Translations under genes and position numbers: made by a program
Source of the DNA: an uncultured Flavobacteriales bacterium
GTDB lineage: Bacteria; Bacteroidota; Bacteroidia; Flavobacteriales_G; Salibacteraceae
DNA: 64,000 nucleotides
Assembly: GCA_937121175.1 (NCBI GenBank)
Contig: CAKZKD010000004.1
Span: 1-64,000, forward strand
Reading direction: 5' to 3'
In this document: piece by piece, positions 27,795-37,752 of the stretch
How positions within the stretch are numbered: the first letter of the stretch is position 1
Layout of the letters: each line of letters opens with the position of its first letter
The notes under the pieces: generated by a model
Seen by the model: the letters and a program-made list of their open reading frames with translations, nothing else
The model's database searches: none
Told to the model about the DNA's origin: nothing

Positions 27795-28421
27795 TCATAT
27801 CCCCCGTCTAAACTGATTCAACTCATCATTGCTAAAAGGCGAATTCCCAATTTCCTGCTCTAAATCTGTGAGATTCGGTATTTCTTTTTGCTCCTGAGGC
27901 ATGGGCAATTCAACTGACGTGTATTGCACATCAAAAGTGGATTCAGCAACTGGAAGCTCTTTGTATTTAATCACTTCCTTTATTTGAACTACCGGGACTT
28001 CAATTTTCGTTTCTAGAAAAACCGTATCTACTTTAGTTTGATACACAATTTTTTCTTTTGCTATGACTTCTGGAGCAATTGTTTCACCAGAATTCCACCA
28101 AACCATGCAGAAGAATAGCACTACGGCAGCTACTTGATAAAACTTTATGCTTACCGAACGTAAATAAAACGGAACCATCTTACCGCTGCTATTCTTTGCC
28201 CGCAATTGCAGTTTCAATTTGTGCTGCGTTTCTAAGTTGGGAGTAATAAATGCTTTTTCGGTTTCAAACGCATGAGCCGCATTTTGAATAAAGCTTCTCC
28301 GTGCAGAATAGGATTCCTCGGTCATCGTTGAGAGCACCATTTCTTGTTCGGCAGCCGTTAACGCGTCAAAATCTTTGGTTTCTATCCAATCTAAAATTTG
28401 CTCTTCTAATTTCATTTTCAT
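27795..28421 (-). CDS. Probable anti-sigma factor
   Basis: 208 residues. A soluble helical N-terminal domain (LEEQILDWIETKDFDALTAA, the usual sigma-binding end), one membrane segment at about 110-124 (VAAVVLFFCMVWW) and a periplasmic tail rich in Glu/Val/Pro. The ATG at 28421 overlaps the sigma gene's TGA (ATGA). The topology and coupling support an anti-sigma role even without a zinc motif. Confidence 0.75.
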   Translation of the reverse strand: MKMKLEEQILDWIETKDFDALTAAEQEMVLSTMTEESYSARRSFIQNAAHAFETEKAFITPNLETQHKLKLQLRAKNSSGKMVPFYLRSVSIKFYQVAAVVLFFCMVWWNSGETIAPEVIAKEKIVYQTKVDTVFLETKIEVPVVQIKEVIKYKELPVAESTFDVQYTSVELPMPQEQKEIPNLTDLEQEIGNSPFSNDELNQFRRGI

Positions 28422-29002
28422 ACGTTTTGTGGATTAAAATCGGCCAGTTTCACCGCCAATATTTTCAGACAATTGAAGGTTCGTGACTTTACGGTTCCCT
28501 CTGAGCACTCCATAACAGCACTAATTTCCTTTATTGAACTCTGCTCTTGGTAGCGCAGTATAAAAGTTGTTCTGTGCACATAACTCAGCTCAGACAGTGC
28601 AATGCCTAAAGCACGCCTGAATTGCTTTTCTTGAATTTTATCGTGTAAGTTTTCTGGAGAAAAACTGAATTCTTGAAGCGATACCATTTCAATATCGGCT
28701 TCTTTCTTTTCTTTTCGGAACAAGCCTTTACATTCATTCGAAGCCACCGTAAAAATCCATGTTTTAAAGTTTTTGTTCGTATCAAATAATTCTGGGCGCT
28801 TGATGATACGCTCAAAAATATCGTGTAATAAATCTTGAGCTAACTCTTCGTTTCCATTGAGCACCCGATACATAAAATACAATATGCGTTGACTGTAGCG
28901 ACTATAGATTTCATTGAAAGCGCTTTCATTCCTTTCGGATTGAAAACGCTTCATCAATTGCTCATCCGAGCTTGTTTTTATGTTTGAAAACAACTCCAAC
29001 AA
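28418..29002 (-). CDS. ECF-type RNA polymerase sigma factor
   Basis: 194 residues. Region 2 contains ELAQDLLHDIFERIIKRPEL and KTWIFTVASNECKGLFRK; region 4 contains RYQEQSSIKEISAVMECSEG and TVKSRTFNCLKIL. Its start directly abuts the stop of the upstream TPR/FGE-like gene, and its stop overlaps the anti-sigma gene, so the three genes form one leftward unit. Confidence 0.93.
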   Translation of the reverse strand: MLELFSNIKTSSDEQLMKRFQSERNESAFNEIYSRYSQRILYFMYRVLNGNEELAQDLLHDIFERIIKRPELFDTNKNFKTWIFTVASNECKGLFRKEKKEADIEMVSLQEFSFSPENLHDKIQEKQFRRALGIALSELSYVHRTTFILRYQEQSSIKEISAVMECSEGTVKSRTFNCLKILAVKLADFNPQNV

Positions 29003-30934
29003 CTACTTGATTTCCATGACTACCCTAAAACCAACTTCGGGACTCGTATTCTCAAAAGATTCCGAATGAACGATTAACGCTACGCCTGCTTTGGTGTTCC
29101 AGCTTCCTCCTTTTGTTTTTCCTTTTTCAGAAATCATTTCAGCAATATTCCCTGATATGTTGTACAATCCGACCGAATTAGGCAGATAGGATTTTACAGG
29201 CACAGTAAAAAAGCCTCCATCTTCGTCCTGCCTTCCACAAGATTCGCAATCGGTTGGTAAATCGTATTTCTCGGCTAAATCACTCACATCCCAATTGCCT
29301 AAGTAACATCCTTTAGAGTTTCTACAATATTTACCGTTCCAAGGGTAAGCATTGGTTTCAAGAGTGCCTCTAGCCATCAGTTCCCACTCTGCTTCTGTTG
29401 GCAATCTGAAAACGACATTATCAAATGATTTCTTTTTATGAGTTGTGCTATTGTAAATGGTGGTAAGCCATTGGCAATACATCTGAGCGGCCTCAAACGT
29501 TATGTTTTGCACCGGAGCCTTTGCATCGTCAGGATGGCCGTTCGGAAAGAGTACTTCATTTTTATAATCCTTGTATTCGGGTTTTAAATTTCTCCAATCT
29601 ACTTTTTCAGATTTTGCTATAATAAGGTCATCAAAACGTTTTTGCTTGAGCATGTCCGTTAAGAATAACTCGTACTGCGCGTTACTAATTTCCGTTATTC
29701 CTGCATGCAAACGCTCTGATAGTTGAATAAATTCCGACTCAATATCTCTTGGATCTATACTCATCTTACTACTACTCTCACGTTTGTTTTTTTCTAATAC
29801 TTGCTGAACCTCAGCTTGTAGTCCGTTCTTTTTTGCAATGCGGTCTATCAGATACTCCATGTCCTTGCCTTCCTCATCCTCACTCTGCTCATAATGATTA
29901 TACAGGGTCAGCATCGAGATTAAGTAGTTTGCGTTGGCTTGGTCAACTACTCCGCTACTTAAGTCGTTCATAAGGTCTATTTCTAAATAATCAAGCAGGT
30001 ATTTCTTTTCAAAATTCCGCTTAATTACAGCCACGTTATCAAACTTAGCAATACTCCACTTGAAGGCTAATCCCACGTTGTACAATTCATCTTTAAAAGA
30101 AGCATACAACTCCGGATAAACTGTGACCGCAAAGTATATAGACCTCTTGCTGTGTTTTTTAATGTGTTCAACTATCGCTTTTTGAAAGTCTAAACGAGAG
30201 TCAAAGTCATCCACTTCTTTCTCGAATACAGGTAATCCACTACTTTTAAGCAAGTTATCGCAGTACTTTTTTACTGTAAGCAAACTTGTATTCATCACAA
30301 TTACATCGTTTCGAACTCCTTTGGCTAACTGCAACACAAAAGCAGGATAAGTATCGTTGTCTCCATTGGTAAACAAAATGCCATTGGCATCAACCGATTG
30401 TAGCATATTGTAATTCCAGGCATACAAACCAGCAGAAATATCGTTGGTGTTAAACCATCGTTTTGCTACTTCTAACTTATTCTTCCTGTCATTCTCAATT
30501 AGATAATGGCTAAATAAATCATCCATAAGCTCCACACGATTTGGCCCCAATTCGTGTGCTTTTTTTAGATGAATTTGCTGCTCCTTAGTAGTTTTTAGGC
30601 CACGATTCCAGTACGCTATGTAATGGTACTCGAAGGAGTTAGGGATTTCAGTACTAAGCCTTTTAACAATACCATTTAAATCTTCTTGGGTAACCCCTTG
30701 ACCTAAAATTTTGAGCATCCGTTTCGCAGTGTAATAATTCAACCATGCTTCTGGGCTTTTCGAATTTTTGTCAATTTCATTCATCCATAAATTAGCTTGC
30801 TCTCGATACCAATCGGGATGCTGTTTTTGTTTTACGACTGAATAAACGGTTTGCTTTTCAATTTCTGAATTTGCAATTGCTCCTGCGGCAAGCAATACCA
30901 AACTTGTTGCGACTAATATGTTTTTCAATTTCAT
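29003..30934 (-). CDS. Exported TPR-like protein with C-terminal formylglycine-generating-enzyme (SUMF1) domain
   Basis: 643 residues with a signal peptide (MKLKNILVATSLVLLAAGAI). Residues about 40-170 look like TPR-type helices. FTNGDNDTYP at 188-197 followed by GVRNDVIVMNTSLL resembles the C-terminal part of DUF2723 glycosyltransferase-like proteins. From about 420 an SUMF1 fold follows: PVQNITFEAAQMYCQWL, RLPTEAEWELMARG, GNIAEM, KGGSWN, GFRVV. Stand-alone FGE domains in Bacteroidota include GldJ/GldK-like structural lipoproteins, so enzymatic activity should not be assumed. It is joined to the sigma/anti-sigma pair. Confidence 0.75.
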   Translation of the reverse strand: MKLKNILVATSLVLLAAGAIANSEIEKQTVYSVVKQKQHPDWYREQANLWMNEIDKNSKSPEAWLNYYTAKRMLKILGQGVTQEDLNGIVKRLSTEIPNSFEYHYIAYWNRGLKTTKEQQIHLKKAHELGPNRVELMDDLFSHYLIENDRKNKLEVAKRWFNTNDISAGLYAWNYNMLQSVDANGILFTNGDNDTYPAFVLQLAKGVRNDVIVMNTSLLTVKKYCDNLLKSSGLPVFEKEVDDFDSRLDFQKAIVEHIKKHSKRSIYFAVTVYPELYASFKDELYNVGLAFKWSIAKFDNVAVIKRNFEKKYLLDYLEIDLMNDLSSGVVDQANANYLISMLTLYNHYEQSEDEEGKDMEYLIDRIAKKNGLQAEVQQVLEKNKRESSSKMSIDPRDIESEFIQLSERLHAGITEISNAQYELFLTDMLKQKRFDDLIIAKSEKVDWRNLKPEYKDYKNEVLFPNGHPDDAKAPVQNITFEAAQMYCQWLTTIYNSTTHKKKSFDNVVFRLPTEAEWELMARGTLETNAYPWNGKYCRNSKGCYLGNWDVSDLAEKYDLPTDCESCGRQDEDGGFFTVPVKSYLPNSVGLYNISGNIAEMISEKGKTKGGSWNTKAGVALIVHSESFENTSPEVGFRVVMEIK

Positions 30935-31007
30935 AATTCCAATTTTAAGTAATAGACGGAAGTAAGAAGAAGGTTCATTTTAAGTTTCTCTAAAACTCGA
31001 TTTTTTT

Positions 31008-31045
31008 GATTTTAGCACCTTATTAGGTGGACTAAAATCTTTTTT
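31008..31045 (+). terminator. Orphan intrinsic terminator in a divergent region
   Basis: A strong hairpin (31008-31020 with 31025-31039, TATT loop) followed by six T on the plus strand. No plus-strand gene ends before it: the genes on both sides are transcribed away from each other. It may end an unannotated small RNA or attenuate the 31194 leader. Confidence 0.6.
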
Positions 31046-31193
31046 GATATCATATTACAAATCCTCAGGCGGAATTCATCAGGACTTTCTAAATTGATTT
31101 GTTTCCAGTAGTACTGGGCGTTTTATCAAATAGTTACGGTGCAATTATTGTACTCGCCAAAAAAATAATTTTTCATTCCTAAACATTACAATT

Positions 31194-31874
31194 ATGAAAT
31201 CATTACAACTCGCAATTTCCACTCTGCTATTTTTTTCTGCTATAGGTGAAACACAAGCTCAAACAACACTGTACAAAGCAAACTATTATATAAACGGAGA
31301 AAAAGCACAAGACCAATACTACCAAGTACAACGCGAAAATGGTACCATGAAAATTCAAGAACGTGGTGTTTTTCTTTCCAATACAGATATTTACGCTTAT
31401 GCAGAATCAATTAGCGATTCCATTGGATATCGTTCTGTTGAAATAGCATTTAACAACGGCACCATCAATTCACTCGTTCAGATTATAAGATCTGAACGAA
31501 AGAGTAAATTATACTACTCCTATTTTAACAATGAATTGGTTGATTCCATTTCAACAAATGATTCGACCATTATATTATTTGATGGACCAAACCCTTCATT
31601 TGATGCATTAAACGCCATGCTATTAGCAGGTAAAAAAGGACAAGAAGTTGAACTTGTACTTATTAACTGGATTAATGGTTCACTGTCATCAGAAAAAGCA
31701 TATTACATAATTGGAAAAGAGGAAATAGCTGTGCATAAACAAGAAACAAAAAGAGTTTCATTTTTATCCTTTGCAAAGAATGGAATACTCCCCAAAACTT
31801 GTTATCAGGGAAAAGAATCTTACGAATTTGAAAATATCAACGTGCTTCCAGTGAAATTGAAAATTCCGAATTAA
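31194..31874 (+). CDS. Secreted protein of unknown function
   Basis: 226 residues with a signal peptide ending GETQA. The mature part begins TTLYKANYYINGEKAQDQYY and is beta-rich with no cysteine pair or catalytic motif that I recognise. No sorting domain at the C-terminus (KLKIPN). It stops 18 bases before the convergent hutI. Confidence 0.6.
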   Translation: MKSLQLAISTLLFFSAIGETQAQTTLYKANYYINGEKAQDQYYQVQRENGTMKIQERGVFLSNTDIYAYAESISDSIGYRSVEIAFNNGTINSLVQIIRSERKSKLYYSYFNNELVDSISTNDSTIILFDGPNPSFDALNAMLLAGKKGQEVELVLINWINGSLSSEKAYYIIGKEEIAVHKQETKRVSFLSFAKNGILPKTCYQGKESYEFENINVLPVKLKIPN

Positions 31875-31891
31875 ATCGAAAATATTTCAGC

Positions 31892-33151
31892 TTACCCTTG
31901 AACCTTTCCGTTTAAAATAACCGATTCAATATGGTTTGAGCCAAAGCTGTAAGGTATATATGAATAAGAAGGAACTTCCTTGGTGATAATAAGGTTCGCC
32001 TTTTTGCCAACCGCAATACTCCCATGTGTGTCTGCCAAGTCCATAGCATAGGCTCCATTTCGATAGGAAGCGTTAAAAGCCTCATTGGGCTTCATTTTCA
32101 TTTTAATACACGCCAATGACATAACGAAGGGCATGTTCCCAGAAGGCGTGGAACCGGGGTTAAAATCTGTAGCTAATGCAACTGGTAGTCCTTGGTCAAT
32201 CATTTTACGAGCCGGAGAATATGGAATTTCCAAAAAGAAGGAACATGAAGGCAACAGTGTAGCAATAGTAGAAACGCTTTTTAATGCCGTAATTTCCTCA
32301 TTGGCCAATACTTCTAAATGGTCAACTGACAAAGCCTTTTCTTCAATACCAATCTGAATTCCACCTGAAATCGTAAACTGGTTTACATGAAATTTTGGTG
32401 TTAATCCATGTTCCATTCCTGCTTTTAAAATGCGTCGTGTATCGTCATTATCGAAATAACCTTTTTCGCAAAAAACATCAATGTAATCTGCTAATTTTTC
32501 AGTGGCAACCTTTGGGATTATATCATTGATAATCAAATCAATATAACCCAATTTATCATCTTTATATTCTGGCGGGACAGCATGTGCTGCTAACAAAGTT
32601 GACTTTATGCTAAGGTCAGTATTTTCTTTTAATCGCTTAATTACTCGGAGCATTTTTAACTCGCTTTCGAGGCTTAAACCATACCCACTTTTAATTTCTA
32701 AAGCACCGGTTCCAGTTGAAATAACTTCTTTCGCTCGGGTTAAAGCTTGTGCATATAATTCGTCTTCTGAAGCTTCGCGCAATTTCAGAGCTGAGTTTAT
32801 TATTCCGCCGCCATTATTAGCGATTTCTTCATAGGTCATGCCGTTTAATCGGCCTACCCACTCTCCTTCTCTGTTTCCTGCATAAACAATGTGTGAATGA
32901 GAATCGCAAAAAGCGGGCAATACGATTTTACCTCTGGCATCGATAATTTTCAGATTCGTCCAATCGCTAATTCCTTCCCAATCTTCCATAGATCCAAAGC
33001 CTGCAATAAGGTCTCCTTCAACCGCCAACCAAGCGTTTTCAATGGTTTTGCATTCATTCATTTCGGCGCCTGAAAGTCGCGTACGATTGTCACTTTCGTC
33101 TTGAATAAAAGCGAGTTCTTTTATATTTTTGATAAGAATGCGTTGTTCCAT
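31892..33151 (-). CDS. hutI: Imidazolonepropionase
   Basis: 419 residues, normal length. HutI hydrolyses 4-imidazolone-5-propanoate to N-formimino-glutamate in histidine breakdown. FCDSHSHIVYAGNREGE carries the metal-binding His pair, EIKSGYGL, KFHVNQF, SVDHLEV, and ATDFNPGSTPSGNM are family blocks, so the amidohydrolase centre is complete. No hutH, hutU or hutG is nearby, so the pathway genes are dispersed in this genome. Confidence 0.95.
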   Translation of the reverse strand: MEQRILIKNIKELAFIQDESDNRTRLSGAEMNECKTIENAWLAVEGDLIAGFGSMEDWEGISDWTNLKIIDARGKIVLPAFCDSHSHIVYAGNREGEWVGRLNGMTYEEIANNGGGIINSALKLREASEDELYAQALTRAKEVISTGTGALEIKSGYGLSLESELKMLRVIKRLKENTDLSIKSTLLAAHAVPPEYKDDKLGYIDLIINDIIPKVATEKLADYIDVFCEKGYFDNDDTRRILKAGMEHGLTPKFHVNQFTISGGIQIGIEEKALSVDHLEVLANEEITALKSVSTIATLLPSCSFFLEIPYSPARKMIDQGLPVALATDFNPGSTPSGNMPFVMSLACIKMKMKPNEAFNASYRNGAYAMDLADTHGSIAVGKKANLIITKEVPSYSYIPYSFGSNHIESVILNGKVQG

Positions 33152-33169
33152 TGTTCTATTTATTAGTCC

Positions 33170-33272
33170 GTCATTCTAAAATTGTTTCAGAACCGACGAA
33201 GGAGCTCAGCGAAGCTAATCTCTACCATAAAGAAAACGAGATGCTGAAATAAATTCAGCATGACATCTCGTT
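33170..33272. repeat. REP-like palindromic region between hutI and lon
   Basis: Contains CGTCATTCT at 33169-33178 and, at 33235-33272, a long hairpin (AACGAGATGCTGAA against its inverted copy, 5-base bulge). The CGTCATTCTGAA-type core is a familiar dispersed repeat in flavobacteria. The hairpin lies right after lon's stop codon and probably also serves as its terminator. Confidence 0.5.
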
Positions 33273-33281
33273 AAAAATTCG

Positions 33282-35723
33282 CTACTTCACTTCAATTGCA
33301 TCAGACACCTTTGCACTTAACAGCGCCTTGTCCAATACTTCTTGCATGGTAGATACGTAATGAAAAGTAAGTCCTTTAAGATACTTTTCATTGATTTCAT
33401 TTATATCCTTTTCGTTATCTGCACAAAGAATTATTTCCTTGATATTTGCGCGTTTAGCGGCTAAAATCTTTTCCTTTATTCCACCAACTGGAAGCACGCG
33501 TCCACGCAACGTAATCTCACCAGTCATTGCTAATTTAGATTTTACTTTTCGTTGGGTAAACAGAGAGGCTAAGGATGTTAACATGGTAATTCCAGCAGAA
33601 GGGCCATCTTTTGGAGTAGCTCCTTCTGGCACATGAATGTGAACATTGTACTTGTCAAATACTTCTGGTTTTAAACCCAAGACATGAGCGTGTGATTTCA
33701 AATACTCAAGCGCGATTACAGCACTTTCCTTCATCACATCACCTAAATTTCCTGTGAGGGTTAGTTTTCCTTTTCCTGGTGTAATTGACGATTCAATAAA
33801 TAAAATATCTCCACCAACAGAAGTCCAAGCTAATCCGGTTACAACACCAGCAATATCATTATTCTCGTACTTTTCTTTCGGTATTCCTGGCCCTAACAAA
33901 TCGTTCAATTGATCAGCAGTAATAATTGGGTCAAATTCTTCTTCCATAGCCACTTTGGTCGCTACTTTACGTACAACCTGAGCTACTTTTTTCTCTAAAG
34001 AACGGACTCCTGATTCACGCGTATAGCCTTCAATCAAAGCCTCTAACACCTTCTTTGATAGCTTAACATCGGCTTTTTTCATACCGTGGTCTTTCACCTG
34101 TTTTGGCAATAAGTGTTTGTTGGCTATCTCAACTTTCTCTTCAACCGTGTAACCCGTTAGGTTAATGATTTCCATTCTATCGCGCAATGCAGGCTGAATT
34201 CTACCTAAATCGTTGGCAGTAGCAATAAACATGACGTTAGAAAGGTCGTAATCCATTTCTACGTAATTATCGTAAAAGGAATTGTTTTGTTCTGGGTCAA
34301 GAATCTCTAATAATGCCGAAGAAGGATCGCCTTGGTGACCGGTTCCTACTTTGTCAATTTCATCCAAAATAAACACAGGGTTCGATTTTTCAGCCTTTTT
34401 CAAATTCTGAATTATTCGCCCCGGCATTGCACCAATGTATGTTTTACGGTGACCTCTCAGTTCCGCTTCGTCTCGCAATCCGCCTAAAGAAATCCGCACA
34501 TATTGTCTTCCGATGGCCTCAGCAATAGATTTTCCAAGTGAAGTTTTACCAACGCCCGGAGGGCCCGCAAAACATAGAATTGGAGACTTCATATTGCCTT
34601 TCAATTTAAGCACTGCAATATGCTCAATGATTCGGTCTTTTATTTTCTCTAAACCGTAATGGTCTCTATCTAATATTTTACGAGCACGCTTTAAATCAAA
34701 CGAATCTTTTGAGAATTCATTCCAAGGTAAATCGAGCAACAACTCCACATAATTCAAGTGAACAGAATATTCCATACTCTGCGGGTTTATGCGCTCCAAC
34801 TTATCCAATTCTTTATTGAACCTTTCGTCTATCTCCTTACTCCACTTCTTCTTTTCAGCACGAGTCGCCAAATCATTTATCTCTTCAGCAACTGGGTTTC
34901 CACCCAATTCCTCCTGAATGGTCTTCATTTGTTGCTGCAAGAAAAACTCACGTTGTTGCTTGTCGATATCAACGCGAACTTTGCTTTGAATATCATTTTT
35001 GATATCCAACATTTGCAACTCTTTTGTCATGTAGCGCATCACACGATTTGCACGCTCGGTGAAGTCTGGCTCGTTCAAAATATTTTGCTTCTCCTCTACT
35101 CCAGCATTCATGTTAGATGAAATGAAGTTGAGCAAAAAGTTTGGACTTTCAATATTCTTAATCGCAATGTTAGCCTCAGTAGGTATATCCGGTGATTTTT
35201 CAATAATTTCCAACGCCATATCCTTCACGGATGTTACAAGCCCCTTGAAATTATCGTCCTTTTTTTTGGGGAAAATTTGATCTACCGATTTTACCGAAGC
35301 TTTAAAATACGGTTCGGTTTGAACCATATCCAATAATTCAAATTTTTGCTTGCCTTGAATTATAATGGTCGTATTGCCATCAGGCATTCGAAGCATTTTT
35401 AAAATGCGTGCAACGGTTCCAATTTTGTTTAAATGTTCGTGAGTTGGGTCTTCTACGCCTTGGTCTTTTTGAGCGATAACCCCTATCGTTTTATCGCTAC
35501 TGTATGCGTCTTTTACAAGCTTTATCGATTTATCTCTACCAACAGTAATTGGAATTACAACTCCAGGAAAAAGTACTGTATTTCGAAGCGGTAATATTGG
35601 CAGACTATCAGGCAGGTTTTCTTTATTCATTGAGTCTTCATCCTCCTGCGAAAGCAATGGAATAAAGTCTCCAGAGTCGTCCATACCGTCAACTAGGTTG
35701 TAAAATTCTAAGTTGTTGTTCAT
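33282..35723 (-). CDS. lon: ATP-dependent Lon protease
   Basis: 813 residues. An N-terminal substrate-binding domain ([20 protein letters not shown]) and coiled region come before the AAA+ module with Walker [14 protein letters not shown] and Walker [13 protein letters not shown]. The C-terminal protease domain has the Ser-Lys dyad: DGPSAGITM (Ser) and [14 protein letters not shown] (Lys). The longer-than-E. coli N-terminal acidic extension (about 40 residues) is common in Bacteroidota Lon. It degrades damaged and regulatory proteins in the cytoplasm. Confidence 0.97.
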   Translation of the reverse strand: MNNNLEFYNLVDGMDDSGDFIPLLSQEDEDSMNKENLPDSLPILPLRNTVLFPGVVIPITVGRDKSIKLVKDAYSSDKTIGVIAQKDQGVEDPTHEHLNKIGTVARILKMLRMPDGNTTIIIQGKQKFELLDMVQTEPYFKASVKSVDQIFPKKKDDNFKGLVTSVKDMALEIIEKSPDIPTEANIAIKNIESPNFLLNFISSNMNAGVEEKQNILNEPDFTERANRVMRYMTKELQMLDIKNDIQSKVRVDIDKQQREFFLQQQMKTIQEELGGNPVAEEINDLATRAEKKKWSKEIDERFNKELDKLERINPQSMEYSVHLNYVELLLDLPWNEFSKDSFDLKRARKILDRDHYGLEKIKDRIIEHIAVLKLKGNMKSPILCFAGPPGVGKTSLGKSIAEAIGRQYVRISLGGLRDEAELRGHRKTYIGAMPGRIIQNLKKAEKSNPVFILDEIDKVGTGHQGDPSSALLEILDPEQNNSFYDNYVEMDYDLSNVMFIATANDLGRIQPALRDRMEIINLTGYTVEEKVEIANKHLLPKQVKDHGMKKADVKLSKKVLEALIEGYTRESGVRSLEKKVAQVVRKVATKVAMEEEFDPIITADQLNDLLGPGIPKEKYENNDIAGVVTGLAWTSVGGDILFIESSITPGKGKLTLTGNLGDVMKESAVIALEYLKSHAHVLGLKPEVFDKYNVHIHVPEGATPKDGPSAGITMLTSLASLFTQRKVKSKLAMTGEITLRGRVLPVGGIKEKILAAKRANIKEIILCADNEKDINEINEKYLKGLTFHYVSTMQEVLDKALLSAKVSDAIEVK

Positions 35724-35803
35724 GTTTTGTGTTTAAGTCAAAAAGGCAGATTATTGCCGAAATACTTGTTCAAATGGATAAAGTCAAGGTTTGTGCCAGC
35801 CGA

Positions 35804-36985
35804 TTATTTACGATGTTTTTTGTCAGCTTCAAAAATGAAATCTAATATTTCAGACTCTTCAATGGTCAAGTCTAGATCCCGACGTTGCATCATTTTAGAA
35901 GCAACTTCTTTTGCTTTTTCAATTTTGAAGGTTTGAAAACCTTCCGCCCCTCCCCAAGAAAAAGAAGGGATAAACTTTGGTGGAAATCCTCCACCGAACA
36001 CATTTGCCGAAACCCCGACAACCGTTCCGGTATTCAACATGGTATTAATACCTGTTTTGCTGTGGTCGCCCATTATTAACCCACAAAAAGTTTCGCCGGT
36101 ATTCTCTTGAATTTCTGTAGCATAATTCCAAACCGAGACGGCTGAATAATTATTTTTTAGGTTACTGCTGTTGGTATCGGCCCCAAGGTTACACCATTCT
36201 CCAATTACAGAATTCCCTAAAAACCCGTCATGGCCTTTATTTGAATAGCCGTAAAAAACCGAATTACTTACTTCGCCACCAACCTTACAATGCGGGCCAA
36301 TAGTCGTATCGCCATAAATCTTAGCAGACATTTTAATCGTAGCATGTTCAAGCGCTGCAAAAGGACCGCGAATAACTGAACCCTCCATTACTTCAACACC
36401 TTCGGCCAAGTATATTGGACCATTTGTTGAATTTAGTGTTACTCCTTCCATTTTCACCGATGGATGAATGTAAAAGTCATCACCTATTAAGGAGTTGTAT
36501 TTGCCATAGCTTGCCACTTTTTCAAGTTTCAAAGCCTCTATGTCTTTTCGAATTTCGTTTCCATTGTATTTGAAGATGTCCAACGGTGCCGAAATTGAAA
36601 TTCCGTTTGCATTTGAAGGAATTGAACTCGCAGAAGAAATAGCATGTTCTAATTCACCTAAATTTTCAATTGCCAATTCCGTTTTTAACACTAGACATTT
36701 CCCGGAAATCTCCAATTTTTGACCCGCTTCTAATTTAGAAATCTCAACTATTAATTCTGGATTTGGAATGAGATTGGAAGCTATAAAAATAGCTGGTGCA
36801 TGGCTAATGAAAAATCGTTTGGAAAGGTAGCCCTGTGTTACATAGCCAGCAACGTCCCAACCGGTTATTGCCTCCCATTTTTCTGATATTTTTTGAATAC
36901 CAATTCGCAGATCTGCAGCGGGTCGAGTATAGGTTAGCGGTAACAATGACTGATGACTTTGGTTATCGAAAAAAGCAATGCGCAT
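35804..36985 (-). CDS. GlmU-family sugar nucleotidyltransferase-like protein
   Basis: 393 residues. MRIAFFDNQSHQSLLPLTYT and RPAADLRIGI form the N-terminal part, and from about 170 there is a left-handed beta-helix with hexapeptide repeats (SVIRGPFAALEHATIKMSAK, GDTTIGPHCKVGGEVSNSVF). This matches the Bacteroidota 'alternate GlmU' family. It is predicted to have acetyl- or uridyltransferase activity on sugar phosphates, but it lacks the canonical LAAGxGTRM pyrophosphorylase motif. Confidence 0.82.
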   Translation of the reverse strand: MRIAFFDNQSHQSLLPLTYTRPAADLRIGIQKISEKWEAITGWDVAGYVTQGYLSKRFFISHAPAIFIASNLIPNPELIVEISKLEAGQKLEISGKCLVLKTELAIENLGELEHAISSASSIPSNANGISISAPLDIFKYNGNEIRKDIEALKLEKVASYGKYNSLIGDDFYIHPSVKMEGVTLNSTNGPIYLAEGVEVMEGSVIRGPFAALEHATIKMSAKIYGDTTIGPHCKVGGEVSNSVFYGYSNKGHDGFLGNSVIGEWCNLGADTNSSNLKNNYSAVSVWNYATEIQENTGETFCGLIMGDHSKTGINTMLNTGTVVGVSANVFGGGFPPKFIPSFSWGGAEGFQTFKIEKAKEVASKMMQRRDLDLTIEESEILDFIFEADKKHRK

Positions 36986-37013
36986 ATTAATTTCTTTGTG
37001 TCGAATTTAGGGC

Positions 37014-37046
37014 AAAAAAAAGTCGCTCAATAAACAGAACGACTTT
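37014..37046 (-). terminator. Intrinsic terminator after the thioredoxin-like gene
   Basis: Read leftward: a 7-bp stem (37040-37046 with 37019-37025), a 14-base loop and a run of T (A's at 37014-37021 on the plus strand), 43 bases beyond the stop at 37089. Confidence 0.65.
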
Positions 37047-37088
37047 AATTTTTGAATGTAAATCTTTGTGTAATTTTTACTTCGGTGA

Positions 37089-37643
37089 TTATTTTCTGTT
37101 TGCTAAAATCTTGTTAGCATTAGCAATAAACAACTTGTCTTCCTGACCTGGCTGCGAACCGCTTGGATACCCTAAACTTCCTAGAGCAAGAATTTCATAC
37201 TGAGTTTGTTCTTGGTTCAACTGCATATCGAACATCCAAATTGTAGGATAGCCTCTTGGCTGAAAGAAATTTTTGAGTTCATTGTTCTGTGCTGCGATTT
37301 CTGGTGGCAATTGTTTTCTTCTTGGAAAATCCAATTCCAATAAAACCACATTTTCATTCGCCCATTGTTTGAATGACGGTTTATGAAATACTGTCGCTTG
37401 CAATCTTCTGCACCAACCACACCAGTCACTTCCTGTAAAAAAAGCGAAAATCGGTTTGTTTGATTGTTTAGCTACTTTTTGAGCTTCGTCTAATTTGGTA
37501 AACCATTTTAATTCTCCTTCAGCAGGGATTTCTAGTTCTACTAAATTTACCTTATCAGTATTTTGAGTAGTGTTCTTAAACGTAAATGCGGTTCCAATTA
37601 TTGAAACTGTTGAAAGCGCGATAAAAAGTATTTTGATATTCAT
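37089..37643 (-). CDS. Exported thioredoxin-like protein
   Basis: 184 residues with a signal peptide (MNIKILFIALSTVSIIGTAF). FFTGSDWCGWCRRLQATVF holds the redox pair Cys75-Gly-Trp-Cys78, and GYPTIWMFD supplies the cis-Pro loop. This is a thioredoxin_7/DUF255-like periplasmic oxidoreductase. A complete TTTG-N19-TACATTTG promoter precedes it. Confidence 0.88.
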   Translation of the reverse strand: MNIKILFIALSTVSIIGTAFTFKNTTQNTDKVNLVELEIPAEGELKWFTKLDEAQKVAKQSNKPIFAFFTGSDWCGWCRRLQATVFHKPSFKQWANENVVLLELDFPRRKQLPPEIAAQNNELKNFFQPRGYPTIWMFDMQLNQEQTQYEILALGSLGYPSGSQPGQEDKLFIANANKILANRK

Positions 37644-37662
37644 AACTATGATTCTTGATTTT

Positions 37663-37693
37663 CAAATGTATCTACAAAAACCTAACCATCAAA
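37663..37693 (-). promoter_or_regulatory. Complete Bacteroidota promoter for the thioredoxin-like gene
   Basis: On the minus strand TTTG (37693-37690), a 19-base spacer and TACATTTG (37670-37663). This is the best -33/-7 match in the window and lies 19 bases before the ATG. Confidence 0.75.
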
Positions 37694-37752
37694 TTTGAGA
37701 CATTAAAGAAGTTTAAAATGTAAGTTCCATTACATGAAAGCATGCATTCAAT

